NCBI GenBank assembly: GCA_016946835.1
Contig: JACVTC010000092.1
Span: forward strand, 717,501 to 742,500
Length of the DNA stretch: 25,000 nt
From: Neocallimastix lanati (nom. inval.)
Taxonomy: Eukaryota; Neocallimastigomycota; Neocallimastigomycetes; Neocallimastigales; Neocallimastigaceae
Direction of reading: 5' to 3'
Part shown: piece after piece, positions 1-10,306 of the stretch
Layout of the letters: each line of letters begins with the position of its first letter
Position numbering within the stretch: the first letter of the stretch is position 1
Notes under the pieces: generated by a model
Told to the model about the DNA's origin: nothing
The model's input: the letters and a program-made list of their open reading frames with translations, nothing else
Database searches by the model: none
Program-made: the position numbers and the translations under genes

Positions 1-285
1 TAATATAATTTTATTTCTATAAATCTATTTTTTTTTTTTTCGCTTTAATTCAGAATATATATTTACCAAAATGAATTTCTTTATTATTGATTTAAATATT
101 TAAGTAGTGACGATAGATTTAATTTAAATCAAATGTTCTAATTTATGAATGAAAGAATCGTTTAGAAAGCCACATTTCATGTGACGTAACTTAATTATAT
201 AAAGTTATGTATACTAAATATGTATTTTTCATATTATAACTATTATTATAATATAATTTTTATTTTATTTTATTTTATCTTTAAT
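1..285. other. AT-rich intergenic DNA downstream of the transcription factor
   Basis: No open frame or RNA gene is seen. The stretch is the 3' flank of the minus-strand transcription factor whose stop codon is at 286-288. The only non-AT-rich piece is around 160-190, where AAGCCACATT occurs at 167-176. The same word recurs in the terminal regions of the MULE elements further right, so this could be a decayed transposon end, but one 10-bp word is weak support. Confidence 0.5.
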
Positions 286-3200
286 TTAGAAAAATGAATT
301 TCTGAAATGTGTATCAATTTCAAATGAATTCATTCCTTTCTTTATTGCGTTATTTGCTTTATTAACTAAATATTTAAAATTCTCATTATAATCATGAATG
401 CCTTTAATATATTTTTCCATATCTATTAACTCATTATAATAATATTTATATGTAATCAATGATTGATTTGTATAAAGATAATTATTAATGTTATCATGGT
501 ATTTATAAATATTACAACAACGTGGTATATATTCATCATGATTAATAAAATATTTTAATAATTTCAGTACTTCTATAAACATTTCTTTATTATTATCAAA
601 ATCAGTATTTTTAAGACAATTTTTACAAGTATGACATTTTTCCTTTATATTTTTAGTAAAGCTTAAATCTACCAGATTTTGAAGTTTTTGACCAATATTT
701 ATATCATCTTTTCCTTCTGAAATACGGATAAGATCCAATATTTGTTCACAAAGATTATTAGAATTTATTATATTATCATCACATTCCATTGTTACTTTAG
801 TTTGAGATATATTTGAATTATTATTATCAATATTTATATCATTATTAATTATATTAAAAATATTTTTTAAATCATCTATATTCTTATTATCTTCATTACA
901 TTCCTTATTTTGATCTATGGCACTTTGAGGGTTATCATATACTTCTTGTCTTCCAACATACCAATTTTTATCATTATAATTGTTTTTTAACCTTTTATTT
1001 AATTCTTCAATATCTGTAGAAAATGTCACAAGATCATCATAATTATCATTACCATGATTTGCAACATATTTGGATAAATAAATTATTCCATATTCATATA
1101 ATGAAATAACACATGGCGTTTCATAATATTGTGACTTATTTTCTTTGGTTTCTTTATATTTTGCTAATCTTAAAAAATACATATTCTGATTTAATATAAA
1201 ATCAATACATTTACTTAAAATATTTTTTAAAATAAAAACAACTTGATGATAGATACATGAAGAAATAAAGTCGTTTGTCTCATCCTTAGTCATTTCCATA
1301 TAATTAAATTGATTTATCCAATATTTAATTTTTTCTTCATCATTATTTTCTTCCATTCTTATTTTTTTACTGTTAATATTTCTTTTATTTTTATCATTAT
1401 TAGTATTACTTATCGACTCTTCACAATTATCTTCTTTAAAATTATTTTCCTTATCAACTTTAATTTTTTTAACTTTAGGTTTATAATCTTTATCATCTGT
1501 ATTATAAAAGCTATTATTAGAATTATTATTATTCTGTTGATTTGTAATTTCATTGTTCATTTCAATTTTTATATTATTAATATTATTATTTTTTTTATTT
1601 TTGGATTTAGATTCAAGAGTATCTTTATTTTTATTTTTATCATAATATATATATATATATTTATTTCTTTCGCAAATACTCTTTTCACTTACGTTATTTT
1701 GAGTGTCAATATTACTTATTTTTCCTTTAATATTTGATATTAAATCGAAGGATGATACTGAATATAATAAAAGTCTTAAAATAACTCGATATAAAAATAT
1801 TCTATTTGCTTGATATGTTGAATAAAATCTACGCTTATATAAATACATTATGGCTGGATCAGTACGATATGAATTATTTGATAATAAAAACTCATGAGGA
1901 ATATTTTTAGTCAAATAAGTACATTCTCTATCTTCTTGAATGAGCATTGATGCATTAAATTCCATTTTTTTATATTTTATATTAGTATATAAAAATAATA
2001 TATTTCTTAATCGACAAATATTATTATATCCTACAACTGACCATTTATTAGGTTGATTCATATATAATGCAAATTCCAATGATTTTATGGTTGATAATGA
2101 TATTATATCATTTCCTTTAAATTTCAATAGCAAAAGATCATTAAGATCAATTTTATTTGTAAATTTATTAATTTTAAATACACTTGAAAAATTTTTATCA
2201 CTTTTTATTGTATCCATTAAAATTAAATGCGGTTTAATTTTATGTTCACTTGAATATTTTGTTGTATCTAATTCATCCTGTAAACTATTGGAATTAAATA
2301 TTCTTTGGACTGTAGTATCAAAATCTGAATCATATAATTCAATATATTCAATTAAACCGGAAATTATTTGTGCAAACATATGCTTTAAAATTATTGACGT
2401 ATATACTAAAGATATATAATTATTTTTTTTTTTAATTTCATTTTCATCATCACTTTTATATTCTGGTACTTCCATATTAAATACCTCATTTTTCCATAAA
2501 GATCTCAGAGCCCATTTAGTAAATAAATAATCATTTATATTTCCACTTTCTTTTATTATTATTATTATTATTATTTTTATTATAATAATATCAATATATT
2601 ATTATTATTATTTTTATTATAATAATATCAATATATTATTATTATTATCTATTAATTATTTATCATATTAATTATTTATCAGCTTACCAATTGCTGAAAT
2701 GATATAAAATGTTTCAATAACTTGAATATTATTAATTTTTTTTTTAATTCTACATAATTCTAAAAATGATTTTGCTATTTTTTTATATTTTAAGCCAACA
2801 TTATATTCTCCGTTTGGTTTAAAAATTTCTGAGAGGGCATATAATGCAAACAAAAGTGAAAAATATATTTCTTTATTTTGAATTCTATTATTAATAATGT
2901 TAATATTCAAAAAGGGTATATATTCAAATGTTGAATATTTATAAAAGTTATTTATTAAATTATAATTAATAAAAACGTCATATTTTGGTTTTTCATTATT
3001 TATAACTGGAACATGTTCTGGAATTCCATTATATAAAAAATTACATGCATCTGAAAATTTTTCTTATAATATAAATTTTGAATATTAAATAATTATAATA
3101 AATCCATTAAAATTATTCATAAAATATTATTTAAAAAAAATAAATGTTCATATTTACTTAAATATTTATCTTCATCAATTTTAACCTTTCTTCCTAATTT

Positions 3201-3655
3201 TAAAGTAAGAGATAAAGATTAGAAATTAAGAAAAAATAAGAAATAATAATAATAATAATAAAAATATATCAAATAATAATAGTAATAATAATAATTGTAT
3301 TAGAAAAGCAATTTTAAATCAAATTTTATTTAAATGAAATTAATTTTAAAATACCTCTTTTTTTTGAATCTGAATATATACATTCCACATTATTACTTAT
3401 ACATTTTTGACAAGGACAATCGCCTGAACATTTTACTCTTTTTAATTTACAACTTTTAAAAATACAAAAAATAGAAAATGCAAAATAATATCAAAAATAA
3501 TATTATTATCATTATTATAAAAATATATAGAAAATAGAAAATTAAATTAAATTAATAACAAATAATTAATAAATATATATATATTTTTTATATTATCATT
3601 ACCAATTGCATGCTTGAGTTACTCTTCTATTCTTCTTTTTCACTGGTTCCATCAT
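286..3655 (-). CDS. Zn(II)2Cys6 (Gal4-class) fungal transcription factor, five exons
   Basis: Exons on the minus strand: 3655-3603, 3452-3355, 3193-3158, 3050-2688 and 2549-286. The introns (150, 161, 107 and 138 bp) start GT (GTAATG, GTATTT, GTAAAT, GTAAGC) and end AG. All phases agree and the sum is 2814 nt, giving 937 residues plus stop. The N-terminus carries a perfect C-x2-C-x6-C-x5-C-x2-C-x6-C binuclear zinc cluster (C16, C19, C26, C32, C35, C42), followed by a basic linker (KKRGRKVK). This family binds CGG-type DNA half-sites in the nucleus as dimers; that is family knowledge. Residues of about 63-470 are hydrophobic and helix-rich, as in the fungal middle-homology domain, by inference. 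Residues of about 478-590 are Asn/Lys/Glu-rich. A CxxCxxC motif lies near residue 828. Start ATG 3655 is chosen because the upstream ATG at 3660 is out of frame and closed at once. Intron 1 splits a codon inside the first cysteine pair, and exon 3 is only 36 nt. The target regulon is unknown. Alternative: a pseudogene, but nothing is broken. Confidence 0.85.
2554..2646. repeat. ATT trinucleotide repeats inside intron 4 of the transcription factor
   Basis: Runs of ATT alternate with TTTTATTATAATAATATC in two copies about 45 bp apart. They lie between donor 2687 and acceptor 2550 of the last intron, so they do not alter the protein. Confidence 0.8.
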
Positions 3656-4565
3656 TTCATTAATTTTCATTAAAACAAGATTTTAAACTTTTTTCATAAT
3701 ATATATACATATATTTATTGTATAATTTTTAAATATAAATATATATTAACTTGCTTTTATTAAATATTTTATATATCTATTTTTAAAATTATTGTATACT
3801 ATTTTCTCTTAATTAATTAATAAAACAATAATTAAATATATAGAATAAGAATAAAATAAAATAAAATAAGAATAAAATAAAATAAGATAAAAAAAAAAAA
3901 AGATTAAAATATTATATTACAAATGTTTTTTTTTTTTTTTTTTTTTTTTTATTTTGAATAAAATAGTAAATGATACATTTTTAATTATATCTAAATAAAA
4001 ATTAAAAATATTTAAATGAGATTAATTAATTTTGTTATATTTGTGTATGATTCATTTAATTAATAATGTAATTGATAAATTCTTCAGATTCGGTTGTTAT
4101 TTCTTTCTGGGAGAAGTTATATAATTTATTTATATAATTTATTTATTAATTTATTTATTTATTTATAATTTTAAATTCATATTACTAATATTATTAAACT
4201 ACTTTTATATAAAAAAAATATATATATTTGATTATGGTAATAACATTACTATTACAATTGCAATGAAAATAAATATAAAAAAAATTCTTTTTATAATATT
4301 CTTTAATTATAATAATAATTAATTATTTAGTTTAATATTGAAAAATTATTCAATAAAATTTATAATAATTATAACATAAAAAAATATAATATAAAATAAA
4401 ATAATTAAAATAAATTAATTATTAACAGATTTGCATAACATAAAATTTATTTATACTAATTTAATTTTATGTATTTTTACAGAATTTATGATATTACATA
4501 AATCTATTTTATATCACGTTATTTTTATATCAGCTTATAAATCATATGATAATTAATCAAGTGAT
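3656..4565. other. AT-rich intergenic region, 5' flank of the transcription factor
   Basis: No coding frame with composition like the neighbouring genes is seen. It holds the presumed promoter of the minus-strand transcription factor but no clear TATA box stands out from the AT background. Landmarks are an AATAAAATAAAATAAG run at 3845-3900 and a 25-nt T homopolymer at 3926-3950. It ends at the target-site word of MULE element E1. Confidence 0.6.
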
Positions 4566-4574
4566 AATTTAATG
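4566..4574. repeat. Target-site duplication copy 1 (AATTTAATG)
   Basis: AATTTAATG lies directly left of E1 (GGGGAGAGCG...). The identical 9-mer follows the right end of E1 and also follows the right end of E2. Nine bp is the usual MULE duplication length. Confidence 0.75.
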
Positions 4575-4640
4575 GGGGAGAGCGCGTTTCGGAACCGCAC
4601 GTGAATAGATATAAGCCACATGCTTTTTGAGATGGCGTAT
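4575..4640 (+). repeat. Left terminal region of E1
   Basis: Starts GGGGAGAGCGCGTTTCGGAA and continues into a GC-richer stretch with AAGCCACAT at 4613-4621. This is one of very few islands above background GC in the first 9 kb. The AAGCCACAT word also appears twice in the right terminal region, making it a candidate transposase-binding sequence (inference). Confidence 0.7.
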
Positions 4641-4737
4641 TATATATAAATTTTTTTATATAAATAAATAATTAAATAATAATTAAATAAATATTTTATT
4701 TTTATAATAATTTCATAATTTAATATATATTTGATAA

Positions 4738-4915
4738 TAAAAAATAAAAATATAAAAAAATAAAAAAATAAAAAAAATAAAAAAATAAAAAAATAAAAAA
4801 AATAAAAAAATAAAAAAATAAAAAAAATAAAAAAATAAAAAAAATTAAAAATAAAAAAAAAATAAAAAAAATAAAAAAGATTAAAAAAATAAAATACAAA
4901 AAAAATAAAATAAAA
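4738..4915. repeat. A-rich low-complexity tract, AAAAAAT-type units
   Basis: Irregular repeats of A5-A8 followed by T. On the minus strand they give a spurious Phe/Tyr open frame, not considered a gene. Confidence 0.85.
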
Positions 4916-5470
4916 TATTTTCATTTTTATTTATATTTATAACTGTAATTTTTTATTATATAAATAAATAAATAAATAATAATTAAATAAATATTTTATT
5001 TTATAATAAAAAAATAAAATAAAAAAAAGAAAAGATAAATATTTTTTTAGTAATTTTCTTGAAATAAAATATTTTATTAGTAATTTTCTTGAAATAAAAT
5101 AAAATATTTTCATATTTATTTATATTTATAACTGTAATTTTTTATTATATAAATAAATAATAATTAAATAAATATTTTATTTTATAATGAAAAAATAAAA
5201 TAAAAAAAAGAAAAGATAAATATTTTTTTAGTAATTTTCTTGAAATAAAATATTTTATTAGTAATTTTCTTGAAATAAAATAAAATATTTTCATATTTAT
5301 TTATATTTATAACTGTAATTTTTTATTATATAAATAAATAATAATTAAATAAATATTTTATTTTATAATGAAAAAATAAAATAAAAAAAAAAAGATAAAT
5401 ATTTTTTTAATAATTTTCTTGAAATAAAATAAAATATTTTTATATTTATAATTGTAATTTTTAAAAAAAA
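4915..5470. repeat. Tandem repeat of about 181-189 bp upstream of the E1 transposase
   Basis: The word AACTGTAATT recurs at 4941, 5130 and 5311, with a degenerate ATTGTAATT near 5451, giving spacings of about 189, 181 and 139. Each unit also contains two copies of TAGTAATTTTCTTGAAATAA. The array ends about 75 bp before the transposase start, so it lies where a promoter would be. A regulatory role is only a guess. Confidence 0.8.
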
Positions 5471-5544
5471 TTGAAAATACATATTAAATAAAAAATAAAA
5501 AATAAATATTTTCATATTTATTAATATTTATATTAAAAATTTTG

Positions 5545-6993
5545 ATGGAGGGAAATCTAAAAATTGATATAAGTGAAACAAATCGAGGAAAAGAGCAAAT
5601 AATTATAGATCGAAAATTTAAATATAATTTTTCAAAATTAAAAAAAGATAATACAAAAATATATAGATGTACAGAATATAAAACATTAAATAAATGTAAG
5701 TCTTTTATTATTTTAAATGATAATAAAGAGGTTTTAAATTATGATTCTTCACATAATCATCCTGGTAATGAAATTAATGCATCCAAATCATTAATAAAAC
5801 ATAAAATTAAAGATGAAATAAAAAAAAGTTTGATTCCTTCTGATATAAAATCAAAACGCATATTTGATAAAATTTCTCAAGAAATAGGATATATATGCCC
5901 TGAATATAAAACAATTAAATCCCAAATAACAAGATATAAAAACAAACAATTATTTCCTAATGTAAAAACATTTGATGAAGTTCCTAATGTATCTGAATAT
6001 TATAAAACAATAAGAGGTGAATACTTTATGATATTCAAAAATTCTAATATAATAATTTTTCAATCACCATTCCAAGCAAAATTATTTATGGAGAATAAAC
6101 ATATATTTGCTGATGGTACATTTTTAATAGCTCCAACTAATAGTTATCAAGTATTCATTACCAGAACTTATGTTACAGAATTAAATTGTTTTTACACTAC
6201 TTCCATGTCAATATTAAAAAACAAAGAACAAACAACTTACGAAATATTATTTAATGAAATAAAAAAAAATATAATTAAATATAATGCAAATATTAATTTC
6301 TCAGAAAAAATTTTTCATTGTGATTTTGAAAAAGGAATATCTAATGCAGTGGAAAATATTTTTCCCAATATAAATATTAAATATTGTTTTTGGCATTATA
6401 AAAGATTATTAATGACAAAAAAAAATAAATTATGTTACAAGGAAGTGAAAGATCATAATATTTTAAATACTTATTATAAAGCGATTTCTAATTTATGTTT
6501 TATTAATATTGAATACATACCTGATATTTTTAATAAAATTAAAAATACATGCATGAGATATAAATCTACCTGTTCCCAATTTTTGAATTTTTTAGATTAT
6601 TTTGAGAAAACATTTCTAAATATCTATAATATAAAATATTGGAATTATTACAATAATATAGACCACATAACAAATAATGCTTCAGAATCTTATAACAGTT
6701 ATTTAAAAAATTTATTTGTAAAAAAGCCTTCATTTTATAAATTAATATATACAATACAATTTGAAGAATCCAAATCTTACTATGATTACCATATGAGAAT
6801 TAAAGGAATTTGGAGAAAAAAGAGCAGAATATCAGAAAGGGTCGATGACATTAATATTTTAGTTGAATATTATAAAAATATGGAAGCCGAATTAAAAAAT
6901 ATTGGATGTAGTAAAAATGATATCATCGAAAATTGGTTTAATTGTTTAATTAGATTGAATAATGAAATCATTAATTTTAATAAAACAAAATAA
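5545..6993 (+). CDS. MULE transposase with N-terminal FLYWCH-like zinc finger (intact)
   Basis: 482 residues from ATG 5545. Residues of about 15-73 look like a FLYWCH zinc-binding domain, with C42, C51 and the H70-N-H72 pair after an aromatic/basic segment. Residues of about 150-390 form the MULE transposase core: D190 in FADGTF, D260 in HCDFEKG, C281 and H284 in the YCFWHYKR motif, and E381 in NNASESYN, matching the expected D-D-(C/H)-E order of this DDE superfamily. It should cut and join DNA at the ends of E1 and related elements in the nucleus. The C-terminal 100 residues are basic and helical. No stop or frameshift is present, unlike four other copies in this window, so this is the only candidate active source. 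The coding start is backed by the decayed copies, which begin with ATG-GA(A/T) at the matching position. Alternative: a domesticated gene, but terminal repeats and duplication favour a transposon. Confidence 0.88.
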   Translation: MEGNLKIDISETNRGKEQIIIDRKFKYNFSKLKKDNTKIYRCTEYKTLNKCKSFIILNDNKEVLNYDSSHNHPGNEINASKSLIKHKIKDEIKKSLIPSDIKSKRIFDKISQEIGYICPEYKTIKSQITRYKNKQLFPNVKTFDEVPNVSEYYKTIRGEYFMIFKNSNIIIFQSPFQAKLFMENKHIFADGTFLIAPTNSYQVFITRTYVTELNCFYTTSMSILKNKEQTTYEILFNEIKKNIIKYNANINFSEKIFHCDFEKGISNAVENIFPNINIKYCFWHYKRLLMTKKNKLCYKEVKDHNILNTYYKAISNLCFINIEYIPDIFNKIKNTCMRYKSTCSQFLNFLDYFEKTFLNIYNIKYWNYYNNIDHITNNASESYNSYLKNLFVKKPSFYKLIYTIQFEESKSYYDYHMRIKGIWRKKSRISERVDDINILVEYYKNMEAELKNIGCSKNDIIENWFNCLIRLNNEIINFNKTK

Positions 6994-7780
6994 AAATAAT
7001 TATTAAAATCCTTTCAAAATCATAATTACAATTAATTGAAAATTAAATTTTTTTATTTAATAAGAAATTCAATATTTAAATTTATTTAATATTTATTGAT
7101 AGGGTTAGCTTAAAAATATTAAAAAAAAATTTTTTTTATAAATTTATTTTAAATATTTTTTACTTAATTAAATATTATTAAATAAAATTAAAAGATGTCT
7201 TTATTATTATATATTAGTATTATAAAATATTAAAAATATGAATGTATTGCATTTCTCATTATTTTTATTTTATATTGTAGTAAATTAATAAATAAATAAA
7301 TAATTTTTATAAAATAAACCAATTATTAAATTAATATATTTTTTAAAAATATATTTAATGTATATTTCATATTTTTAATAAATATTCAAATATACATTTT
7401 AAATATATATAATGATATTTAAGTATTATAATACTTATAAAAGAAAATAATTAATATTTTAAATTATTTCTATCAGGCTTTCTAAAAAAACTTTACTATT
7501 TGTAAAAATAGTAATGCTCTTTTTGTTAGTTTATTAGATTTGTATAATATAAATATCTAAAATAATTTATTTATTATTTAATAGAAATTTATGTTTAAAA
7601 ATGTTATTGTTATTATTACTATTACTAAAAAAAAGTTTTAATTTAATATTTATAATTAAATTTTCAAATAATCTTTCCTTATCAAGTTAAATATAATGCT
7701 CCTGAGTAAAAAAGATTTTCGTATTATATAAAATTTATTTAAAATATTAGATAAAAAAATATTAAAAAGGAAATAAGAAT
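6994..7780. other. Non-coding AT-rich interior of E1 downstream of transposase
   Basis: No gene is seen. A 9-bp perfect inverted repeat with a 4-nt spacer lies at 7493-7501 and 7506-7514 (TTACTATTT / AAATAGTAA); it could fold in the transcript, but such hairpins are expected by chance in DNA this AT-rich. Confidence 0.5.
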
Positions 7781-7844
7781 TTTAAAAAGAATATTTAAAA
7801 ATAAAATGAAAAAAATATAGAATGTAATAATATAGAAGTATAAG

Positions 7845-8580
7845 TATATAAAATAAAATAAAATAAAATAAATAGTTGAAATATAAATATAAATATAAAG
7901 TACAGATTGAATAAAATAAAATAAATAGTTGAAATATAAATATAAAGTACAGGATGAATAAAATAAAATAAATAGTTGAAATATAAATATGAAGTACAGA
8001 TTGAATAAAATAAAATAAATAGTTGAAATATAAATATGAAGTACAGAATGAATAAAATAAAATAAATAGTTGAAATATAAATATAAAGTACAGATTGAAT
8101 AAAATAAAATAAATAGTTGAAATATAAATATGAAGTACAGAATGAATAAAATAAAATAAATAGTTGAAATATAAATATAAAGTACAGGATGAATAAAATA
8201 AAATTAATAGTTGAAATATAAATATAAAGTACAGATTGAATAAAATAAAATAAAATAAATAGTTGAAATAAAAATATGAAGTACAGATTGAATGAAATAA
8301 AATAAATAGTTGAAATATAAATATAAAGTACAGGATGAATAAAATAAAATTAATAGTTGAAATATAAATATAAAGTACAGATTGAATAAAATAAAATAAA
8401 TAGTTGAAATATAAATATGAAATACAGAATGAATAAAATAAAATAAATAGTTGAAATATAAATATGAAGTACAGATTGAATAAAATAAAATAAAATAAAA
8501 TAAAATAAAATAAAATAAAATAAAATACAATAAAATAAAATGAATAAATATTGAAATATAAATATGAAGTACAGATTGAA
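7845..8580. repeat. Satellite array, about 47-bp unit, inside E1
   Basis: The unit contains TAGTTGAAATATAAATAT, then GAAGTACAGATTGAAT or close variants, then AAAATAAAATAAA. TAGTTG recurs at 7873, 7926, 7973, 8020 and 8067 and onward, mostly 47 bp apart. About a dozen units can be followed, with point variants between them. The core ACAGATTGAATAAAATAAAA is shared with the array at 14590-16070. Confidence 0.88.
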
Positions 8581-9220
8581 TAAAATAAAATAAAATAAAA
8601 TAAAATAAAATAAAATAAAATAAAATAAAATAAAATAAAATAAAATAAAATAAAATAAAATAAAATAAAATAAAATAAAATAAAATAAAATAAAATAAAA
8701 TAAAATAAAATAAAATAAAATAAAATAAAATAAAATAAAATAAAATAAAATAAAATAAAATAAAATAAAATAAAATAAAATAAAATAAAATAAAATAAAA
8801 TAAAATAAAATAAAATAAAATAAAATAAAATAAAATAAAATAAAATAAAATAAAATAAAAAGTAGAATATTAAATACAATGTACAGATTGAATAAAATAA
8901 AATAAAATAAAATAAAATAAAATAAAATAAAATAAAATAAAATATAATAAAATAAAATAGTGAAGTAATATAAAGGAATAAAGTATTAATAAAAATAAAA
9001 TAAAATAAAATAAAATAAAATAAAATAAAATAAAATAAAAAAATTATTTGAATTATAATAAAAATACAAGTATTAATAAAAATAAAATAAAATAAAACAA
9101 AATAAATATTTGAATTATAATAAAAATACAAGTACTAATAAAATAAAATAAATATGTGAATTATAATAAATTGCAAGTATCAATCGAAATAAAATAAAAT
9201 AAAATAAAATAAAATAAATA
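8581..9220. repeat. (TAAAA)n pentanucleotide tracts inside E1
   Basis: An uninterrupted run from 8581 to 8860 holds about 56 copies. Shorter runs sit near 8893-8942, 8996-9040 and 9183-9217, separated by degenerate satellite spacers such as GTAGAATATTAAATACAATG at 8861-8880. Because TTTTA read in any frame lacks stops, the minus strand shows a long meaningless open frame here. Confidence 0.95.
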
Positions 9221-9665
9221 TGCAGTGAAATAATAATATATAATATGATAAAATAAAATAAATAAGATATTGATATGAAATTAATATAAAAACTGAATTT
9301 AGCAACAAATAAATTATATAATAAATAAATGATATAGCATATTCATATATATTAACATGAATTTTATTATAATTTTTACAGTATTTTAAATTAATGTAAA
9401 TTATTATATTTCCATATAATAAACAAACTTTATAATTAGAAAATAGTATAAAAAGAAATATTATTAAATATTATTATTAAATAATTAAATGAATAAATTA
9501 ATAAATAAATAAAAATTTTCAGAATATGGCGAATGTAAATCATTATTTTTTTTGAAATATATCACATTTTAAATATTTTTAATAATTATTTTTTCAAAGA
9601 AATTATATGTGCCATTTTATTTTAATATTTAAATATTATATTCATAAATAAAAATTTATAAAAAA
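9221..9665. other. Non-coding AT-rich DNA in the right part of E1
   Basis: No open frame or repeat family of note is seen. It leads from the last pentanucleotide tract to the right terminal region of E1. Confidence 0.5.
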
Positions 9666-9673
9666 AATAATAT

Positions 9674-9741
9674 AAGCCACATTCCGAAATGAAAATTTAT
9701 GTAAAAATATTTAAAGCCACATTCCGAAACGCACCACCCCC
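9674..9741 (-). repeat. Right terminal region of E1 with duplicated subterminal motif
   Basis: AAGCCACATTCCGAAA occurs at 9674-9689 and again at 9714-9729, 40 bp apart, followed by CGCACCACCCCC to the element end. Read inward, the end matches the left end of E1 through GCGTTTCGGAA. The duplicated 16-mer is a plausible pair of transposase-binding sites (inference). Confidence 0.72.
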
Positions 9742-9750
9742 AATTTAATG
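9742..9750. repeat. Target-site duplication copy 2, shared by E1 and E2
   Basis: AATTTAATG sits exactly between the right end of E1 (CCCCC) and the left end of E2 (GAATGTGAAGCATTTCG). It serves as right flank of one element and left flank of the next. Confidence 0.72.
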
Positions 9751-9860
9751 GAATGTGAAGCATTTCGACATAATTTATGTATAATCATCATAAATTTTTG
9801 TACAATGTGTATAATATATGTAATACGCCACTATTTTCAACGTATATTTTTATTTATTGT

Positions 9861-9967
9861 TTTTTAGCATTAAAAAAAAAAATAAAAACAAAAAAAAGAA
9901 TAAATAAAAGAATAAATGTATTTTAGCATTAAAAAAAATAAAATAAAAACAAATAAAGAATAAATAA
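9861..9967. repeat. Two-copy tandem repeat, 59-bp period, in E2
   Basis: TTTTAGCATTAAAAAAAA, an A/T block and AAAGAATAAATAA occur twice, with TAGCAT at 9865 and 9924. Confidence 0.75.
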
Positions 9968-10180
9968 GTTTTCTGTTGAGAATTTTATTTTATTTTTATT
10001 TTTTTTTTTAATTTTATTTTATTATATTATTTTATTATTAAATATTTTAATAATAAAACCTTTCCATTTTATTTTATTCAAATAAAATAAATAAAACTAT
10101 ATATTTTATTATTAAATTAATTAAATAATAGAATAAAATTTATTATAATATTAAATATTTATTATTAATAAAATTTAAAT

Positions 10181-10277
10181 ATTGATATTGATATTAATAA
10201 AATATTTTGATATTGATATTAATAAAATATTTTGACATTGATATTAATAAAATATATTGATATTGATATTAATATAA
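10181..10277. repeat. Four-copy tandem repeat of about 25-26 bp in E2
   Basis: Units of TTGATATTGATATTAATAAA plus AATAT recur four times with single-base variants such as TTGACATTG near 10232. It lies just downstream of the transposase pseudogene. Confidence 0.85.
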
Positions 10278-10306
10278 TTTAAACTATATATATTCTAGTT
10301 AATTAT

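Larger units (their letters stand above)
4575..9741 (+). mobile_element. MULE-type DNA transposon E1 with intact transposase
   Basis: About 5.17 kb, bounded by short terminal inverted repeats. Left GGGGAGAGCGCGTTTCGGAA mirrors the right end, which read inward from 9741 is GGGGGTGGTGCGTTTCGGAA; the last 11 bases are identical. It is flanked by AATTTAATG at 4566-4574 and 9742-9750. Inside are an A-rich tract, a roughly 180-bp tandem repeat before the transposase, an intact transposase gene, and nearly 2 kb of satellite and (TAAAA)n after it. Similarity of the two ends beyond 20 bp is poor. The boundary call rests on three independent signs: mirrored ends, flanking duplication and a MULE transposase between them. 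Confidence 0.75.

Noticed and set aside
1309-1737. 142-residue plus-strand hydrophobic open frame
   Set aside because: Antisense shadow of the Asn/Lys-rich part of the transcription factor.
2668-2910. Free-standing 80-residue gene
   Set aside because: It begins at a TTG and is the middle of exon 4 of the transcription factor; the frame extends upstream to the acceptor at 3051 and is cut at donor 2687.
4640-4924. 94-residue Phe/Tyr-rich minus-strand open frame
   Set aside because: Translation of an A-rich low-complexity tract; no conserved features.
7493-7514. Perfect 9-bp hairpin downstream of the E1 transposase
   Set aside because: A/T-only stems of this size are expected by chance in DNA this AT-rich, and nothing around it suggests a terminator or RNA gene.
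7845-8580. CRISPR-like array of regularly spaced repeats
   Set aside because: Units are contiguous variants of one satellite without unique spacers, in a fungal-type genome.
7782-9131. 449-residue minus-strand open frame rich in Phe, Tyr, Ile and Leu
   Set aside because: It is the stop-free reverse reading of (TAAAA)n and the satellite; period-5 DNA gives an endless five-residue peptide pattern without any domain.
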